From Dehalococcoidia bacterium (GTDB lineage Bacteria > Chloroflexota > Dehalococcoidia > UBA2979): 64,000 bases of DNA. Each line of letters begins with the position of its first letter. Within the stretch, counting starts at the first letter, position 1. This document shows, piece after piece, positions 33,207-41,781 of the stretch. Both the position numbers and the translations under genes were made by a program. Where the stretch lies: the NCBI GenBank assembly GCA_023228825.1, contig JALOAL010000015.1:1-64000 (forward strand). Reading direction: 5' to 3'. Below the pieces are notes generated by a model. That model worked only from the letters and a program-made list of their open reading frames with translations. It searched no databases and was not told where the DNA came from.

Positions 33207-34436
33207 TTAGCCGGAGACCAGCCGCAAGAATCGATGCCGCCCGACGCGCAGTTCGTCGCCCGGGCCCACCTCGCGCGCGGCGTCCTCCACGCGTGTTCCG
33301 TTCACGTGCACCCCGCCCTGCTGCACCAGGCGGCGGGCCTCACCCTTGCTGGCGGCCAGTCCCGCCCCCACGAGCACGTCCACCAGCATCGCCGGCGCGC
33401 CCAGTGCGTGCTCCGGCATCTCCTCCGGCGTCTCCCGACGCTGGATCGTCGCCTCGAAGTACTCGCGGGCGGCCTCGGCCTCCGCGGGGGCGTGGAAGAT
33501 AGCGGCGATGTGCTCCGCGAGGCGCTTCTTCGCATCCATCGGCCGCAGGGTTCCGTCCGCGAGCGCCGTGCGGATGGCGTCCACCTCGGACGGATGGAGG
33601 GAGGAGACCAGGGTGAAGTAGGGGAGGATGGCGTCGTCTGGGATGGACATGACCTTGCCGAACATGTCGTTCGCGGGCTCCGTAATGCCCACGTAGTTGC
33701 CCAGCGACTTGGACATCTTCTGGACGCCGTCCGTGCCCACCAGGATGGGGAGCGTGAGGATCACCTGGGGCCGGTTGCCGTGGGACTCCTGCAACTGGCG
33801 CCCAGCCAGCAGGTTGAAGGTCTGGTCCGTACCGCCGATCTGCACGTCCGTGTCCATGTGGTCCGCGTCGTACGCCTGCATCATGGCGTAGAGGAACTCG
33901 CTGATGTGGATGGGGTCACCGGCCTGGTAGCGCTGGGCGAAGTTGTCGCGCTGCAGGAACTGGGCCACCGTGAACTTAGCGGTCAAGCGGATGACGTCCG
34001 CGAAGTCCAGGCGCGAGAGCCAGTCGCCGTTGAAGGCGATTTGAGTGCGCTCTCTGTCCAGGACGGCGAAGGCCTGTTCCGTGTAGGTCTTCGCGTTCTC
34101 CGCGATCTCCTCGGGCGTGAGCATCGGGCGGGTCCTGTCGCGCCCGGTCGGGTCGCCGATCAGCGCCGTGAACGAGCCGACGAGGAACGTGACGTCATGG
34201 CCGAAGTCCTGGAACTGGCGCAGTTTCCGAAGGGGAACCGTGTGGCCCAGGTGCAGATCCACCCTGGTGGGGTCGAAGCCGCAGTAGACGCGCAGGGGGC
34301 GGTCTTCCTCCAGCCGGGCGCGTAGTTCGCGCTCCATGGTGCGTCCGGTGGCGGGATCTCCGAACTCCGTGCCCGCCATGAGCACCGCGAGTTGATCCTC
34401 CACTGGCGCCATGGTGCGCCGCGCCGCCGCGGTCAC
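33207..34436 (-). CDS. tyrS: tyrosyl-tRNA synthetase (TyrRZ type)
   Basis: 409 residues from GTG 34436, which overlaps the ribF stop (GTGA) and has GGGAG eight bases before; ATG 34412 is an alternative. Class I: 'RVYCGFDPTRVDLHLGHTVPLRKLRQFQDFGH' (HLGH for HIGH), 'YDADHMDTDVQIGGTDQTFNLLAGR', 'KMSKS' and an S4-like C-terminal domain 'LVDVLVGAGLAASKGEARRLVQQGGVHVNG'. It charges tRNA-Tyr. No T-box is seen in front of it, consistent with its place inside an operon. Confidence 0.95.
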   Translation of the reverse strand: MTAAARRTMAPVEDQLAVLMAGTEFGDPATGRTMERELRARLEEDRPLRVYCGFDPTRVDLHLGHTVPLRKLRQFQDFGHDVTFLVGSFTALIGDPTGRDRTRPMLTPEEIAENAKTYTEQAFAVLDRERTQIAFNGDWLSRLDFADVIRLTAKFTVAQFLQRDNFAQRYQAGDPIHISEFLYAMMQAYDADHMDTDVQIGGTDQTFNLLAGRQLQESHGNRPQVILTLPILVGTDGVQKMSKSLGNYVGITEPANDMFGKVMSIPDDAILPYFTLVSSLHPSEVDAIRTALADGTLRPMDAKKRLAEHIAAIFHAPAEAEAAREYFEATIQRRETPEEMPEHALGAPAMLVDVLVGAGLAASKGEARRLVQQGGVHVNGTRVEDAAREVGPGDELRVGRHRFLRLVSG

Positions 34437-35377
34437 GCGAACCACTCCCGGGTGGCCGCCACGTCTGCCCGGATCTGGGCCACCAGCGCGTCTGGCCCGT
34501 CGAACTTCCGTTCCGGCCGCAGCAACTGCAGCAGTTCGATGGTGACCACCTGGCCGTAGAGGTCGCCCTCAAAGTCCAGCAGGTGCGTCTCCACCTGGCG
34601 CCGGGTGCTGTCGTCGAAGGTGGGACGAGTGCCGATGTTGGTGACGGCGTTGAACGGCCGAGTGCCGCCCGCCGGGTTGTAGACGTGCGCGCGGGTGACG
34701 TAGACCCCGTTCGGCGGCAGCGCTCGGTCAGCCGCCACGCCGATGTTCAAGGTGGGGAAGCCAATGGTGCGTCCGCGCTCGTCGCCGTGCAGCACGGGGC
34801 CGCGCACGGCGTAGGGACGCCCCAACAGCCGCTCCACCGCGCCCATGTCGCCCTCCGCCAGCGCCTGGCGGATGCGCGTGGAGGAGATACGGTCGTTGTC
34901 GCTGCCGTCCTTCAGGAGGGGGACCGCAATCACCTCGAAGCCCTGGTCGCGGCCGATCTCCGCCAGCCGTTCCGTGGTGCCCTCGCCGCCGCGGCCCAGG
35001 CGGAAATCCTCGCCCACCACCAGCAGGCGCATGCGTGCTTCCTCCACCAGGAGGCGCGTGAAGTCCTCCGCGGAGACCTGTTGCAACTCGGACGTGAATT
35101 GCAGCACGGACACGAACCGCGCCCCCGCCTCGCGCAGCAGTTCCACGCGACGTTCGAGGGACTCGAGGTAGGAGACAGGGGTGCCGGGACGGAGGACGGA
35201 GATCGGGTGGGGGTGGAACGTGATCACGCCGCCGGTCAGACGGCGCGCGGCGGCCTCCTCCAGCATGCGTCCGATGAGCATGCGATGACCCCCGTGTACG
35301 CCGTCAAACACCCCGATCGACAGGGCGTGATCGCCGGGCGTCGCACTGCGACGCAATTCGTCACGAACGAGGAGCAC
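34433..35377 (-). CDS. ribF: bifunctional riboflavin kinase/FAD synthetase
   Basis: 314 residues from GTG 35377. The N-terminal FAD synthetase nucleotidyltransferase has 'LSIGVFDGVHGGHRMLIGRM' (G-x-F-D-G-x-H-x-G-H), 'VGEDFRLGRGGEGT' and 'ISSTRIRQAL'. The C-terminal riboflavin kinase has 'GRTIGFPTLNIGV', 'LPPNGVYVTRAHV' and 'FNAVTNIGTRPTF'. It makes FMN and FAD. A TAACAT -10 box on the minus strand (35416-35411) gives a ~27-nt leader with AAAGGA. Confidence 0.94.
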   Translation of the reverse strand: MLLVRDELRRSATPGDHALSIGVFDGVHGGHRMLIGRMLEEAAARRLTGGVITFHPHPISVLRPGTPVSYLESLERRVELLREAGARFVSVLQFTSELQQVSAEDFTRLLVEEARMRLLVVGEDFRLGRGGEGTTERLAEIGRDQGFEVIAVPLLKDGSDNDRISSTRIRQALAEGDMGAVERLLGRPYAVRGPVLHGDERGRTIGFPTLNIGVAADRALPPNGVYVTRAHVYNPAGGTRPFNAVTNIGTRPTFDDSTRRQVETHLLDFEGDLYGQVVTIELLQLLRPERKFDGPDALVAQIRADVAATREWFA

Positions 35378-35410
35378 GAGGAGCGGATCCTTTCGGACGG
35401 TGTGTCATCG

Positions 35411-35416
35411 ATGTTA
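35411..35416 (-). promoter_or_regulatory. -10 box of ribF-tyrS
   Basis: TAACAT, with the transcription start expected near 35404. No clear -35. Confidence 0.4.
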
Positions 35417-35456
35417 GCAATTCACGCTGCTACCGGGCGCTTCCCGCCGGCTGCCC

Positions 35457-36452
35457 TCAGACACCGCTGAAGCCCGCCTCCGCCTGGCTGAACTCCGGCG
35501 CGGTGGCGCCGTCCAACCGGACGAGTTCGATGTCGCCAAAGGCGTCGTTCTGGCGGGCGGCCAGGAAGCGCTGCTTGATCAACTCCAGCACCGCCATGAA
35601 GTCCACGATCACCATGGTGCGAGAGGTGGCCGCGAGGATCAGCGCCCGGAACGAGGTCTTCCCGTCGCGCTCCAGCGTGCCGACCAGCGACGCCATGCGG
35701 TCGCGCAGGCGCACCGGCTCACGCTCGATCTCAGTCTCTGGCTCCTCGTCCGGCATGCGCTCCAGCACCTCGCGGATCACGTCGACGAGCGAGGAGAGCG
35801 TGACGGTGTCCAGGCCCGTGGGCAGCGGCACCTCTGGCGGGGCGACCTCGCGGCGGTAGGAGCCGTGGCCCACCTCGCGCTCGCGGAGGAACTCCGCGGC
35901 CTGCTTGAAGCGCCGGTACTCCCGCAGCGCCTCGATCAACTGGCGGACGTCGCTCTCTTCTTCCACGTCCTCTGCCTGCTCCTCCGGGTCACGGGGGAGC
36001 AGCGCGCGGGACTTCAGGAGCAGCAGCCGCGCCCCCACGCCGATGAAGTCGGCGAGGGCCCCCAGGTCTATCGCCTCGCGCGCGCGGAGGTGTCCCAGGT
36101 ACTGCTCCGTAACGGAGAGCAGGGAGACCTCCGTGATGTCGAGTTCGTCCTTCTCGATGAGGTGCAGGAGGAGGTCCAGCGGCCCCTGGAAGACGGGCAG
36201 GGCAAGTTGGATGGCGCCCTGGTCAGACGGGGGCTCCGAGGCCGCGTCCGGGGACTCCTGGGCTTCCGGAGCTTCCGGGGCGCCCTGCGCGTCCGAGGTC
36301 TGCTCGACCTCGGACGGTGGTGCGGGGGGCTCAGCCGTGGCGGACGCCACCGCTCCCCCTCCCTCGGCCGCCGCCTCGGGGTCGGGAGACAGGGTCTGCT
36401 CCCCCGGTGGGGGAGCAGCCTGCTCGTCGTCCGGGGTGGCCTCGGACGTCAC
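35457..36452 (-). CDS. scpA: segregation and condensation protein A
   Basis: 331 residues from GTG 36452. The first ~80 residues are a low-complexity Pro/Glu/Ala/Ser stretch. The ScpA core starts at 'IQLALPVFQGPLDLLLHLIEKDELDI' with 'ITEVSLLSVTEQYLGHL', then 'LADFIGVGARLLLLKSRALLPRD', and the C-terminal winged helix with 'FMAVLELIKQRFLAARQNDAFGDI'. It is the kleisin of the SMC-ScpAB condensin. scpB is not seen nearby. GTGA overlap with the upstream aroF gene. The acidic N-terminal extension is unusual. Confidence 0.92.
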   Translation of the reverse strand: MTSEATPDDEQAAPPPGEQTLSPDPEAAAEGGGAVASATAEPPAPPSEVEQTSDAQGAPEAPEAQESPDAASEPPSDQGAIQLALPVFQGPLDLLLHLIEKDELDITEVSLLSVTEQYLGHLRAREAIDLGALADFIGVGARLLLLKSRALLPRDPEEQAEDVEEESDVRQLIEALREYRRFKQAAEFLREREVGHGSYRREVAPPEVPLPTGLDTVTLSSLVDVIREVLERMPDEEPETEIEREPVRLRDRMASLVGTLERDGKTSFRALILAATSRTMVIVDFMAVLELIKQRFLAARQNDAFGDIELVRLDGATAPEFSQAEAGFSGV

Positions 36453-37501
36453 GCGGTGGCCGTGGCCACGGCGGACGGGGGCTCCGCGAACGGACGGCCG
36501 ATGGCGGCGCCGAGCGCGCGGGCCTCCTCCGCCATCTGGGCGAAATTCGCCGGCGTCAGCGACTGCGCGCCGTCCGACAGCGCGTGGTCCGGGTTGGGGT
36601 GCACCTCGATGATGAAGCCGTCAGCACCCACGGCGATGGACGCCATGGTCATGGGCTTCACGAGGTACCACTTGCCGGTGCCGTGCGACGGGTCGGAGAT
36701 CACCGGGAGGTGGCTGAGGCGCTTGACCAGCGCGATCGCGTTCAGGTCCAGCGTGTTGCGCGTGGCGGTCTCGAACGTGCGGATGCCGCGCTCGCACAGC
36801 ATCACGTTGGGGTTGCCCTGCGACAGGACGTACTCCGAGGCGAGCAGCCACTCCTCGATGGTGCCGGCCAGCCCGCGCTTCAGCAGCACCGGCTTGCCGG
36901 TCTTGCCGGCCTCTTCCAGCAGCACGAAGTTCTGCATGTTGCGGGCGCCGATCTGGATGATGTCCGAGTACTGCGCCACGGCCTCCACGTCACGGACGGA
37001 GAGGCACTCCGTGATCACGGGCATGCCGAGTTCCTGCCCGGCGGCAGCCAGCATCTTCAGCCCCGGCACACCGAGGCCCTGGAACGAGTACGGCGAGGAG
37101 CGCGGCTTGAAGGCGCCGCCGCGCAGGATGTGCGCGCCGCCCTCCTTCACCCCGGTGCAGGCGGCCCACAACTGCTCCTCGGTCTCGATGGAGCAGGGGC
37201 CGGCCATGAAGACGGGGTGGCCGCCGCCCACCTTCACGCCGTTGGACAGTTCGATCACCGTGTCCTCCGGGTGGGTCTCCCGGCTGGACAACTTGTACGG
37301 CTTGGAGACGCGGATGACCTCGTCCACGCCGGACATCATGGAGATCTCGTCGCGGTGGTCCTGCATCACCTGGCCCAGACCGGCGATCACGGTGCGCGTG
37401 ACGCCGAAGATGGGCTGGCCCTTCAGGCCGAACTCCGACAGTCGGGTCATCACGGCGTCTGACTGCTCTTTCGTGTGCTCTGGCTTCATGACAACGATCA
37501 C
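36449..37501 (-). CDS. aroF: 3-deoxy-7-phosphoheptulonate synthase, type I-beta
   Basis: 350 residues from GTG 37501. A ferredoxin-like regulatory N-terminal domain (1-~80: 'VVMKPEHTKEQSDAVMTRLSEFGLKGQPIFG') precedes the catalytic barrel: 'FMAGPCSIETEEQL', 'LRGGAFKPRSSPYSFQGLG', 'IGARNMQNFVLLEEAG', 'VLLKRGLAGTIEEWLLASEY' and 'DPSHGTGKWYLVKPM'. It makes DAHP, the first step of the shikimate pathway. It is coupled to aroH upstream and scpA downstream by GTGA overlaps. Confidence 0.95.
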   Translation of the reverse strand: MIVVMKPEHTKEQSDAVMTRLSEFGLKGQPIFGVTRTVIAGLGQVMQDHRDEISMMSGVDEVIRVSKPYKLSSRETHPEDTVIELSNGVKVGGGHPVFMAGPCSIETEEQLWAACTGVKEGGAHILRGGAFKPRSSPYSFQGLGVPGLKMLAAAGQELGMPVITECLSVRDVEAVAQYSDIIQIGARNMQNFVLLEEAGKTGKPVLLKRGLAGTIEEWLLASEYVLSQGNPNVMLCERGIRTFETATRNTLDLNAIALVKRLSHLPVISDPSHGTGKWYLVKPMTMASIAVGADGFIIEVHPNPDHALSDGAQSLTPANFAQMAEEARALGAAIGRPFAEPPSAVATATA

Positions 37502-37878
37502 GATGTGGACTCCTCGTCCGCCACAAGGTCGCGTCGCAGGACGCGTGCCCCGTGCAGGTAGACGTGCTTGATCTCGGCGAGCGCCTTCTCCGTGTTGACG
37601 TGCATCAGGATGCGCAGGCAGCGGGCCAGCGCGCCGGGCACGTTCATCTCATGGACGCAGGAGAGGGCCACCATGGTGTACCCCGCCTCCCGGGCCGCCA
37701 CCGCGGGAAACTCCGCGTTGAGGTCCGGCGTGGTGCTGAAGACAATGGAGGCCACCAGGTCCCGGTCGACCTCATTCTCACGAACGATCTCGTCCAGAAG
37801 TTCGTGCGCCGCTTCGAGGATGTCCTCTCGCGTGTTGGCGCGCACGGTGGTCGCGCCACGGATGCCGCGTACCAGCAT
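37498..37878 (-). CDS. aroH: chorismate mutase, AroH type
   Basis: 126 residues from ATG 37878, which gives the family-typical start MLVRGIRGATTVRANT and has GGAG nine bases before. ATG 37917 would add 13 residues. 'RGIRGATTV', 'DILEAAHELLDEIVRENEV', 'SIVFSTTPDLNAEFPAVAAREAGY' and 'CLRILMHVNTEKALAEIKHVYLHGARVLR' are the trimeric AroH fold with the active-site Arg and Cys-containing strand. It converts chorismate to prephenate, the branch to Phe and Tyr. It overlaps aroF by GTGA. Confidence 0.92.
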   Translation of the reverse strand: MLVRGIRGATTVRANTREDILEAAHELLDEIVRENEVDRDLVASIVFSTTPDLNAEFPAVAAREAGYTMVALSCVHEMNVPGALARCLRILMHVNTEKALAEIKHVYLHGARVLRRDLVADEESTS

Positions 37879-38063
37879 GCAGGAGATCTCCGTTCGCTCG
37901 TTGGGTTCGCTCGTCATGCCAACCCTGCCCCGGTGGGGCCTCGATCGCTCCGGTCGGCCCCGATGGTGCGCCATGGGGGCGCCGGTGCTCGCCGGTTCGT
38001 GTGGGTGAGGGGGCTACGAGCCAAACGACCCGGCCGTACCCGGGAGGGCACCCGAGGTCGCCT

Positions 38064-38088
38064 GGCTCCACGTATAGGACGTGGAGCC
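38064..38088 (-). terminator. hairpin downstream of trpA
   Basis: GGCTCCACGT and ACGTGGAGCC pair over 10 bp with a five-base loop, 11 bp after the trpA stop. There is no U-run. The loop on the minus strand contains TATACG, which could also be part of an aroH promoter. The remaining ~185 bp to aroH has no gene. Confidence 0.5.
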
Positions 38089-38098
38089 CCCGATGCGG

Positions 38099-38962
38099 CT
38101 ATACCGCTGGGTCTGCGACGGGTGTTCCAGGGTCACGACCGGTGATCTCCTCCAGGTAGGCTCGGATCCGAGCCGAGCGCTCCTCTGCCGGGGTGTCGCC
38201 CACCAGTTGGACGAAGGCACTCCCGACCACGGCTGCGTCCGCGATCTCCCCTACCGTCCGCACGTGCTCACGGGTGGAAATCCCGAAGCCCACGGCCAGC
38301 GGCAGATCGGTCAGGCTCCTCACTCGCCCCAGGTACTCCGGCAGTTCGTCCGAAAGTACCGAGCGCGCGCCGGTAATCCCGACCACGCCGACGCAGTACA
38401 CAAAGCCGCTCCCGCGCTCCCCCACCAGGCGAATGCGTTCGTCCGTGGAGGTCGGGGCCAGCAGGTAGATCATGTGGATGCCCGCCTCCCGGGCCGGCCC
38501 CTCCAGTTCCCCCGCTTCGTGGGGAGGGAGGTCGACGGTGATGAGACCGTCCACGCCAGCCTGGGCAGCATCCAGCACGAACCTGCTGATCCCGTACGAG
38601 AGCAGCGGGTTGAAGTATCCCATAACGAGTAACGGAGCGCGAACCCCCCGCGAACGCAGTTCACGAACGGCGTCCAGCACCGTCTCCCCCGTGCACCCGT
38701 TGGCGATCGCCTGTTCGTACGCCTTCTGGTTCACCACCCCGTCGCCCATCGGCTCGCTGAACGGCCAGCCGATCTCCACGGCGTCCGCGCCCCCTTCGAG
38801 CGCCGCCTGCACGATGTCCGCCGTGGCGTCCACCTCGGGCCAGCCGCCGGGCACGAAGACGACCACCGCCGGGCGGCCCTCCGCACGGGTGCGCTCGAAC
38901 ATCTCCGCGATGCGGTCGGTCCGGCGCGAGGCGGGGGGGTGGGAGTCAGCAGGGCGGGTCAC
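38099..38962 (-). CDS. trpA: tryptophan synthase alpha subunit
   Basis: 287 residues from GTG 38962, overlapping the CPBP stop. 'AVVVFVPGGWPEVDATADIVQAALEGGADAVEIGWPFSEPMGDG' has the catalytic Glu (VEIG) and Asp (GDG). 'LLVMGYFNPLLSYG', 'GLITVDLPPHEA' and 'VGFGISTREHV' complete the alpha-subunit barrel. The motif is GWPFSEPMGDG where most have GIPFSDPLADG. It cleaves indole-3-glycerol phosphate for TrpB. It is separated from trpB by the CPBP and HAD genes, so it is not on the trpE-trpB message. Confidence 0.93.
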   Translation of the reverse strand: MTRPADSHPPASRRTDRIAEMFERTRAEGRPAVVVFVPGGWPEVDATADIVQAALEGGADAVEIGWPFSEPMGDGVVNQKAYEQAIANGCTGETVLDAVRELRSRGVRAPLLVMGYFNPLLSYGISRFVLDAAQAGVDGLITVDLPPHEAGELEGPAREAGIHMIYLLAPTSTDERIRLVGERGSGFVYCVGVVGITGARSVLSDELPEYLGRVRSLTDLPLAVGFGISTREHVRTVGEIADAAVVGSAFVQLVGDTPAEERSARIRAYLEEITGRDPGTPVADPAV

Positions 38963-39717
38963 GTGGTTACTCCAGACACCGTGACGGCAAAGGAGATGCC
39001 GTTAAAGATGGCGTGCGCGGCGATTGTCGTCCAGAGCGAGCCAGAGCGGTGGTACGTCCACGCGAACCACATCCCGATCACCCAGAACGGCAGCACCACG
39101 CTCACCTCGAAATGCACAAGCGCAAACAGCGCGCCGCTGGTGATCATGCCGGCCACCAGCCCCCAGCGCGCCGCGAAAGCGCGGAAGAGGAAGGCGCGGA
39201 AGAACAACTCCTCGCCCAGCGGCGCCGCCACCACCACCGAGAGGCCCAGCGCCAGCCACACCGCGTCCGTGTACGCGTCCGACCGAGGCAGGGCATTGCC
39301 CTCCACCAGCCGGCCCAGGTCCGCGCCCGTCACCTCCTCGATCAGCAGGATCGCGAGGCCGTACGCGAGCACGATGGCGTACGCGCCCACGACGGTCGCG
39401 GGGATCCACCACGCCGCCGTGCTTCCAGGCCAGAGGAAGCCCAGTTGCGGCAGCGTCAGGCGCCGGTTGGTCGCCAGGATGAGCACGATCGCGCCCAGCC
39501 ACACCTCGAACCCCAGCGTCACCACGGCCACGCCAAGGGCAACGCTGGAGTCCGTGTCCGGATCGCCCAGCGAGGCGAGCACCACCACCGCCGCGATCAC
39601 GGCGGCGTACCCCATCAGCAACAGCCCTACCCCAATGACGAGGTCACGCATCTGCCACAGGCGTGCGGGGCGCTTCGGGTCGGCCGGGGCGGGGGTGTTC
39701 AGTTCGGGGTCCAGCAC
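38959..39717 (-). CDS. CPBP-family intramembrane metalloprotease
   Basis: 252 residues, GTG 39717, about seven membrane segments. The three motifs are 'PLGEELFFRAFLFR' (EE-x3-R), 'LFALVHFEV' (F-x3-H) and 'AHAIFNGISF' (H-x3-N). CPBP (Abi/Rce1-like) proteases cleave inside membranes; bacterial members are often unassigned. Its stop overlaps the trpA start, so trpA is translated from this message. TAGCCT lies exactly six bases before the GTG. Confidence 0.9.
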   Translation of the reverse strand: MLDPELNTPAPADPKRPARLWQMRDLVIGVGLLLMGYAAVIAAVVVLASLGDPDTDSSVALGVAVVTLGFEVWLGAIVLILATNRRLTLPQLGFLWPGSTAAWWIPATVVGAYAIVLAYGLAILLIEEVTGADLGRLVEGNALPRSDAYTDAVWLALGLSVVVAAPLGEELFFRAFLFRAFAARWGLVAGMITSGALFALVHFEVSVVLPFWVIGMWFAWTYHRSGSLWTTIAAHAIFNGISFAVTVSGVTT

Positions 39718-39729
39718 TCAGGAAGGCTA
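39718..39729 (-). promoter_or_regulatory. leaderless-type -10 box of CPBP-trpA
   Basis: TAGCCT on the minus strand (39729-39724), then TCCTGA, then GTG. The divergent HAD gene 55 bp away has the same geometry. Confidence 0.5.
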
Positions 39730-39760
39730 TCAGCCACGCCGGAACGCCGCGGTGCACGGG

Positions 39761-39772
39761 TAGCATGGAGGT
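39761..39772 (+). promoter_or_regulatory. leaderless-type -10 box of HAD gene
   Basis: TAGCAT (39761-39766), GGAGGT, ATG. GGAGGT is flush with the ATG and could not pair with 16S rRNA there while the codon is in the P site. Confidence 0.55.
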
Positions 39773-40480
39773 ATGACGACCTCCTCCCTCCCCTCGGGCG
39801 TGCCGTCTGGCGTGACCCACGTGATCTTCGACCTGGACGGCACGCTGCTGGACACCGAGCCGTTCTACATCCAGACCACTGCCTCGATCTTCGCTCGCCA
39901 CGGCATGACGCTGTCACCGGAGGTGCGCGCGCTCATGATCGGCCGCCCCACCCGGATCGCCGTCCCCATGATGCTGGAGCACACCGGACTGCCGATGACC
40001 TTCGAAGAGTTCGTGTCGGAACGCGAGCGCCTGCTGGCGGAGTTGTTCCCGCTGGCTCAGCCGATGGCGGGCGCGCGCGAACTCACCGACCACCTGCGCG
40101 AGCACGGCGTCCCGCAGGCCATCGCCACGTCCTCTACCCGGGAGACGCTCGCCCAGAAGGTGAGCAGCCAGCCCGAGTGGTTCGCCCGTTTCGACGCCGT
40201 CCTCTGCTCCGAGGACGTGCGCCACGGCAAGCCCGCCCCGGACATCTTCCTGGAGACCGCCCGCCGCCTGGACGCCCCGCCCTCGCAGTGCCTGGTGTTC
40301 GAGGACGCACCCGCGGGTGTGGAGGGCGCGCTCGCCGCGGGCATGCAGGTGGTCGCCGTCCCAGAACCGGGCTTCGAGCACCTCGTAGCCGGCGCCCACG
40401 CCGTGGTGGAGAGCCTGCTGGCCTTCGACCCCGCCTCGTGGGGCCTCCCCCCACGCGCGCTTCCCGGAGTGAACGCCTAA
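39773..40480 (+). CDS. HAD-superfamily phosphatase (subfamily IA)
   Basis: 235 residues. 'VIFDLDGTLLDTEPFYIQTT' is motif I (DxD), 'AIATSSTRETLAQKV' motif II, 'HGKPAPDIFLETARRL' motif III (Lys), and 'CLVFEDAPAGVEGALAAGM' motif IV. A helical cap lies between I and II, as in phosphoglycolate and beta-phosphoglucomutase-like HADs. The substrate is a small phosphorylated molecule, not identifiable here. It is convergent with trpB and divergent from CPBP-trpA, so it breaks the trp gene order. Confidence 0.9.
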   Translation: MTTSSLPSGVPSGVTHVIFDLDGTLLDTEPFYIQTTASIFARHGMTLSPEVRALMIGRPTRIAVPMMLEHTGLPMTFEEFVSERERLLAELFPLAQPMAGARELTDHLREHGVPQAIATSSTRETLAQKVSSQPEWFARFDAVLCSEDVRHGKPAPDIFLETARRLDAPPSQCLVFEDAPAGVEGALAAGMQVVAVPEPGFEHLVAGAHAVVESLLAFDPASWGLPPRALPGVNA

Positions 40481-40551
40481 CGCCGGGACGCGCCCCCTCT
40501 GGCCCTCGGCGTGTGGGTGATGCTCGGCCTTCCGAGGGCTAACCGCGTCTC

Positions 40552-41781
40552 CTACAGCGTCACGCCGAGGGCGTCCGCCACGCTCATCATGTCCTTGTCG
40601 CCGCGGCCGCTCAGGTTCACCAGGATGAGGTCGTCCGAGGTCACCTCCGACTTCAGTTTCAGGACCTGGGCGATGGCGTGCGAAGACTCCAGGGCGGGGA
40701 TGATGCCTTCCAGGCGGGAGAGGTGCTGGAAGGCGGCGAGCGCTTCCTGATCCGTGATCGAGCGATACTCGGCGCGCTCGGTGATCTTCAGCCAGGCGTG
40801 CTCCGGGCCCACGCCGGGGTAGTCGAGGCCGGCCGAGATGGAGTGCGCCTCCGTCACCTGGCCACCAGCGTCCTGCAGCAGGTACGACCTCGTGCCGTGG
40901 AGCACGCCCGGACGGCCGGCGCCCAGCGTGGCGGCGTGGCGCGCGTCCAGCCCCTCGCCTGCGGCCTCCACGCCGATCAGGCGCACCGGGTCGTCCACGA
41001 ACTCGTGGAACAGGCCGATCGCGTTCGACCCCCCACCCACGCAGGCCACAGCGATCGAGGGCAGCCGCGCTTCCTTCTCCCACAGTTGCTGCTTCGCCTC
41101 GCGGCCAATGATCGCCTGGAAGTCGCGCACCATCATGGGGTACGGGTGCGGCCCCACCACGGAGCCGATGATGTAGTAGGTGTCGCGGACGTTAGTCACC
41201 CAGTCACGGATCGCCTCGTTGGTGGCGTCCTTCAGGGTGCGAGAGCCGGACTCTACGGAGCGCACCTCCGCCCCCAGGATCTTCATCTTGAAGACGTTCA
41301 GCGCCTGCCGGCGGATGTCCTCCGCGCCCATGTAGACGATGCAGTCCAGGCCAAACAGCGCGCAGGCCGTGGCCGTGGCCACGCCGTGCTGGCCCGCGCC
41401 GGTCTCCGCGATGATGCGTCGCTTGCCCATCCGCCGGGCCAACAGCGTCTGCGCGAGCACGGCGTTGATCTTGTGGGCGCCCGTGTGGTTCAGGTCCTCA
41501 CGCTTCAGGTAGACCCTCGCGCCGACCTCCTCGGACAGCCGAGCGGCAAGCGTGAGCGGCGAGGGGCGCCCCACGTAGTCCCGCAGCAGGTCGCCCAGTT
41601 CCTCCAGGAAGTCAGGGGCGTCGCGGTACTGCGCGTAGGCCGCCTCCAACTCCGCAAGGGCGGGCATCAGCGTCTCCGGGACGTACTGGCCACCGAACTC
41701 GCCGAAGTGTCCGTATGCATCGGGTACGCCGCCGGCGTCCGATGCCCCGCGGGACTGCGCCCCGTGCGTCTGCTGCGTCAT
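40552..41781 (-). CDS. trpB: tryptophan synthase beta subunit
   Basis: 409 residues. 'YGHFGEFGGQYVPETLMPALAELE' opens the typical TrpB1, 'KREDLNHTGAHKINAVLAQTLLA' has the PLP lysine, 'ETGAGQHGVATATACALFGLDCIVYMGAED', 'ACVGGGSNAIGLFHEF' (phosphate loop) and 'SISAGLDYPGVGPEH' are conserved. It joins indole and serine into tryptophan. Its ATG overlaps the trpF stop; it is the last gene of the trpE operon. Confidence 0.96.
   Translation of the reverse strand: MTQQTHGAQSRGASDAGGVPDAYGHFGEFGGQYVPETLMPALAELEAAYAQYRDAPDFLEELGDLLRDYVGRPSPLTLAARLSEEVGARVYLKREDLNHTGAHKINAVLAQTLLARRMGKRRIIAETGAGQHGVATATACALFGLDCIVYMGAEDIRRQALNVFKMKILGAEVRSVESGSRTLKDATNEAIRDWVTNVRDTYYIIGSVVGPHPYPMMVRDFQAIIGREAKQQLWEKEARLPSIAVACVGGGSNAIGLFHEFVDDPVRLIGVEAAGEGLDARHAATLGAGRPGVLHGTRSYLLQDAGGQVTEAHSISAGLDYPGVGPEHAWLKITERAEYRSITDQEALAAFQHLSRLEGIIPALESSHAIAQVLKLKSEVTSDDLILVNLSGRGDKDMMSVADALGVTL

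Noticed and set aside
39767..39772. GGAGGT as Shine-Dalgarno of the HAD gene (and AGAGGT for DUF309)
   Set aside because: It abuts the ATG with no spacing, so it cannot pair with 16S rRNA while the codon is in the P site. The TANNNT spacing explains the start better.
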